NCBI RefSeq assembly: GCF_036057275.1
Contig: NZ_CP107945.1
Coordinates: 5,084,001 to 5,148,000 of the forward strand
Reading direction: 5' to 3'
Origin: Streptomyces sp. NBC_00390
Lineage (GTDB): Bacteria; Actinomycetota; Actinomycetes; Streptomycetales; Streptomycetaceae
DNA length: 64,000 bases
Below the pieces are notes generated by a model that saw nothing but the letters and a program-made list of their open reading frames with translations, did not search any database and had not been told where the DNA came from. Of this stretch, positions 61,712 through 64,000 are shown piece after piece. Position 1 is the first letter of the stretch. Each line of letters begins with the position of its first letter. The translations under genes were made by a program, and so were the position numbers.

Positions 61712-63049
61712 TCAGGCCCGCGGGCGCCCCATCGCCCGGTAGGTCCAGCCCGCCTCGCGCCACGCCTCCGCGTCCAGCGCATTGCGGCCGTCCAGGATGA
61801 TCCGCGACGACGTCTCCGCGCCCAGTTCCGCCGGGTCCAGCTCGCGGAACTCGCGCCACTCCGTCAGATGCAGCACCACGTCCGCGCCGCGCACCGCCTC
61901 CAGTGCCGAGTCCGCATAGCCCAGCGTCGGGAAGAGCCGGCGCGCGTTGGCCATGCCCTTGGGGTCGTACACGGTCACCTGGCCGCCCTGGAGATGGATC
62001 TGCCCGGCCACGTTCAGCGCCGGCGAGTCCCGCACATCGTCCGAATCCGGCTTGAAGGTCGCACCCAGCACGGCCACCCGCTTGCCCAGGAAGGAATCGC
62101 CGCCGACCGCGTCACGCGCCAGCTCCACCATGTGCCCGCGGCGGCGCATGTTGATCGAGTCGACCTCACGCAGGAAGGTCAGCGCCTGATCCGCGCCGAG
62201 CTCGCCCGCCCGCGCCATGAAGGCCCGGATGTCCTTCGGCAGACAGCCGCCGCCGAAGCCGATCCCGGCGCGCAGGAACTTCTTCCCGATGCGCTCGTCG
62301 TAGCCGATCGCCTCCGCCAGCTTCACGACGTCGCCGCCGGCCGCCTCGCACACCTCCGCCATCGCATTGATGAAGGAAATCTTGGTCGCGAGGAAAGAAT
62401 TCGCGGAGGTCTTCACCAGTTCCGCCGTCGGGAAGTCCGTCACCACGAAGGGCGACCCTTCGGCGACCGGCGTCGCGTAGACCTCGCGCATCAGTTTCTC
62501 GGCGCGCTCGCTCTCCAGGCCCACGACGATCCGGTCCGGGTGCAGGGTGTCCTGCACGGCGAAGCCCTCGCGCAGGAATTCCGGGTTCCAGGCCAGCTCG
62601 ACCCCGACGGGCGCCTGCTCGGCCAGCAGCCGGGCCAGCCGGTCCGCCGATCCCACCGGCACCGTCGACTTGCCGACCACCAGCGCGCCGTCCTTGAGCT
62701 GCGGTGCGAGCGAGGCGAACGCGGCGTCGACGTACGACATGTCGCACGCGTACTCGCCGTGCTTCTGCGGAGTGTTCACACACACGAAGTGGACGTCGCC
62801 GAATTCCCCGACCTCCTCCCAGGAGGTCGTGAACCGCAGCCGCCCGCTGGACCCCTCGATGCCGGCGACATGCTTCGCGAGCAGTTCCTCGAGCCCGGGC
62901 TCGTACATCGGCACCCGCCCCGCCGCGAGCATCTCGATCTTCTCGGGCACGACATCGAGGCCGAGCACCTCGAACCCGAGCTCCGCCATGGCCGCGGCAT
63001 GTGTGGCGCCGAGATAGCCGGTGCCGATCACGGTGATCTTGAGGGCCAT
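61712..63049 (-). CDS. UDP-glucose/GDP-mannose 6-dehydrogenase family enzyme
   Basis: 445 residues. The N-terminal NAD domain (ITVIGTGYLGATHAAAMAELG), the central dimer helix (LVKTSANSFLATKISFINAMAEVCEAAGGD), catalytic Cys269 in GIGFGGGCLPKDIRAF, and a C-terminal UDP-binding domain are all present. It oxidises UDP-glucose to UDP-glucuronate with 2 NAD+. The ATG at 63049 has AGGAG 7 bases upstream. UDP-glucuronate could feed the polysaccharide system around 35-45 kb, or wall teichuronic acid, but nothing links them directly. Confidence 0.92.
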   Translation of the reverse strand: MALKITVIGTGYLGATHAAAMAELGFEVLGLDVVPEKIEMLAAGRVPMYEPGLEELLAKHVAGIEGSSGRLRFTTSWEEVGEFGDVHFVCVNTPQKHGEYACDMSYVDAAFASLAPQLKDGALVVGKSTVPVGSADRLARLLAEQAPVGVELAWNPEFLREGFAVQDTLHPDRIVVGLESERAEKLMREVYATPVAEGSPFVVTDFPTAELVKTSANSFLATKISFINAMAEVCEAAGGDVVKLAEAIGYDERIGKKFLRAGIGFGGGCLPKDIRAFMARAGELGADQALTFLREVDSINMRRRGHMVELARDAVGGDSFLGKRVAVLGATFKPDSDDVRDSPALNVAGQIHLQGGQVTVYDPKGMANARRLFPTLGYADSALEAVRGADVVLHLTEWREFRELDPAELGAETSSRIILDGRNALDAEAWREAGWTYRAMGRPRA

Positions 63050-63218
63050 GGAAATGCTCCTGGGGGTACGGATGGGGACAGCGGGCCTGAGCATAGTCGG
63101 ACCGGGGCGCGGGCAATTTTCCGCTGTCAGCAAGCTCACGTATGCCTTGTTGCGGCGAGCGGACTAAAATTTGAGTTACTTAACGGTAGTTAGCAGCAGC
63201 TCAGGGGAGTGAGAGATC

Positions 63219-64000
63219 TTGGCGGGAACGCCTGACTTCGACCTGTACCGCCCGTCCGAGGAGCACGACATGCTCCGAGAGACCGTTCGCTCTCTCGCCG
63301 AGGCGAAGATCGCACCCTTTGCCACGCAGGTGGACGAGGAGGCCCGCTTCCCGCAGGAGGCCCTGGACGCCCTGGTCGCCGCCGACCTGCAGGCCGTCCA
63401 CGTCCCGGAGGAGTACGGCGGCGCCGGCGCCGACGCACTCGCCACGGTCATCGTGATCGAGGAAGTGGCCCGCGTCTGCGCGTCCTCGTCCCTGATCCCG
63501 GCCGTGAACAAGCTGGGCTCGCTGCCGGTGATCCTGTCCGGCTCCGAGGAGCTGAAGAAGAAGTACCTGAGCCCGCTGGCCAAGGGCGACGCGATGTTCT
63601 CGTACTGCCTCTCCGAGCCGGACGCCGGTTCGGACGCGGCGGGCATGAAGACCAAGGCCGTCCGCGACGGCGACTTCTGGGTGCTCAACGGCGTGAAGCG
63701 CTGGATCACCAACGCCGGCGTCTCCGAGTTCTACACGGTGATGGCCGTGACCGACCCTTCGAAGCGCTCCAAGGGCATCTCGGCCTTCGTCGTCGAGAAG
63801 GACGACGAGGGTGTCTCCTTCGGCGCCCCGGAGAAGAAGCTCGGCATCAAGGGCTCCCCGACCCGCGAGGTCTACCTCGACAACGTCCGCATCCCCGCCG
63901 ACCGCATGATCGGCGAGGAGGGCACCGGCTTCGCCACGGCGATGAAGACCCTGGACCACACCCGCATCACGATCGCGGCCCAGGCCCTCGGCATCGCCCA
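63219..64000 (+). CDS. Acyl-CoA dehydrogenase, 5' part
   Basis: The frame opens at TTG 63219 (GGGGAG about 9 bases upstream) and runs to the window end, giving about 260 residues. The helical N-terminal domain (EEHDMLRETVRSLAEAKIAPFATQVD), the FAD region SYCLSEPDAGSDAAGMKTKA and KRWITNAGVSEFY, and EKKLGIKGSPTREVYLDNVRIPADRMIGEEGTGF are typical. It dehydrogenates acyl-CoA thioesters at alpha-beta in fatty-acid or amino-acid breakdown. The catalytic Glu lies beyond the window. Confidence 0.92.
   Translation, partial: MAGTPDFDLYRPSEEHDMLRETVRSLAEAKIAPFATQVDEEARFPQEALDALVAADLQAVHVPEEYGGAGADALATVIVIEEVARVCASSSLIPAVNKLGSLPVILSGSEELKKKYLSPLAKGDAMFSYCLSEPDAGSDAAGMKTKAVRDGDFWVLNGVKRWITNAGVSEFYTVMAVTDPSKRSKGISAFVVEKDDEGVSFGAPEKKLGIKGSPTREVYLDNVRIPADRMIGEEGTGFATAMKTLDHTRITIAAQALGIA

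Noticed and set aside
63147-63170. Promoter TTGTTG / TAAAAT before the acyl-CoA dehydrogenase
   Set aside because: The spacer is only 12 bases, too short for a standard sigma-70-type promoter.

Overview
The window is a high-GC actinobacterial chromosome segment, almost certainly Streptomyces. The evidence is strong G/C third-position bias, purine-rich RBSs with many GTG and TTG starts, rare TTA codons, and a tRNA-Leu(UAA) gene identical in plan to bldA, the Streptomyces developmental tRNA. As I remember it, the gene order also follows the S. coelicolor SCO3111-to-SCO3051 region read in this direction (ABC transporter, bldA, thiolase, cystathionine beta-synthase, hut genes, sigI locus, purKE, dipeptidase, UDP-glucose dehydrogenase, acyl-CoA dehydrogenase). 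That comparison was not computed.

Layout. 1-7.7 kb: 3' end of a type II NADH dehydrogenase, a cyclopropane-fatty-acid-synthase-like methyltransferase, a MacB-type ABC exporter, bldA and a Bax-inhibitor-1 family membrane protein. 7.8-13.7 kb: small conserved hypotheticals, a thiolase, a membrane-tethered SGNH hydrolase and cystathionine beta-synthase. 13.7-14.4 kb: non-coding, with six perfect or near-perfect 33-bp tandem repeats. 14.4-18.1 kb: XRE regulator with divergent SDR oxidoreductase, a VOC protein and an RpiR-type regulator. 18.2-21.0 kb: a repeat-expanded membrane protein converging on a four-gene operon with three roadblock/LC7 proteins and one protein carrying two TTA codons. 21.2-24.5 kb: amino-acid permease, SRPBCC protein and fold-III PLP decarboxylase. 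24.6-31.8 kb: histidine utilisation genes (hutU, an M20 amidohydrolase, hutF, hutI), with an unrelated membrane protein inserted on the other strand. 31.8-35 kb: NmrA-like protein, Asp/Glu racemase and cytochrome P450. 35.1-45.5 kb: two convergent operons that look like an undescribed exopolysaccharide locus (FemAB/GNAT-like, GT2, polysaccharide deacetylase; aminotransferase, flippase, GT-C/polymerase-like protein, small membrane protein, GH26-like hydrolase). 45.6-47.9 kb: SigB/SigF-type sigma factor with divergent STAS antagonist and anti-sigma kinase. 48.0-52.1 kb: a tightly packed four-gene operon of secreted or wall-anchored proteins, with sortase-type motifs LPKTG and LAQTG on the two outer genes. 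52.2-64 kb: POT peptide transporter, two-component system, GtrA protein, purK-purE, dipeptidase, VOC protein with divergent CGNR regulator and a striking operator, a secreted hypothetical, UDP-glucose dehydrogenase, and the start of an acyl-CoA dehydrogenase running off the end.

How it fits together. The hut genes convert urocanate to glutamate by the HutF (formimidoylglutamate deiminase) route, and the M20 enzyme probably supplies the missing deformylase step. bldA may control two loci here through in-frame TTA codons: the roadblock operon and the last gene of the polysaccharide operon. The polysaccharide locus, the LPKTG/LAQTG surface operon and UDP-glucose dehydrogenase all point to envelope building. 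The best candidates for undescribed systems are the exopolysaccharide locus, the four-gene wall-anchored operon and the roadblock operon without a GTPase.
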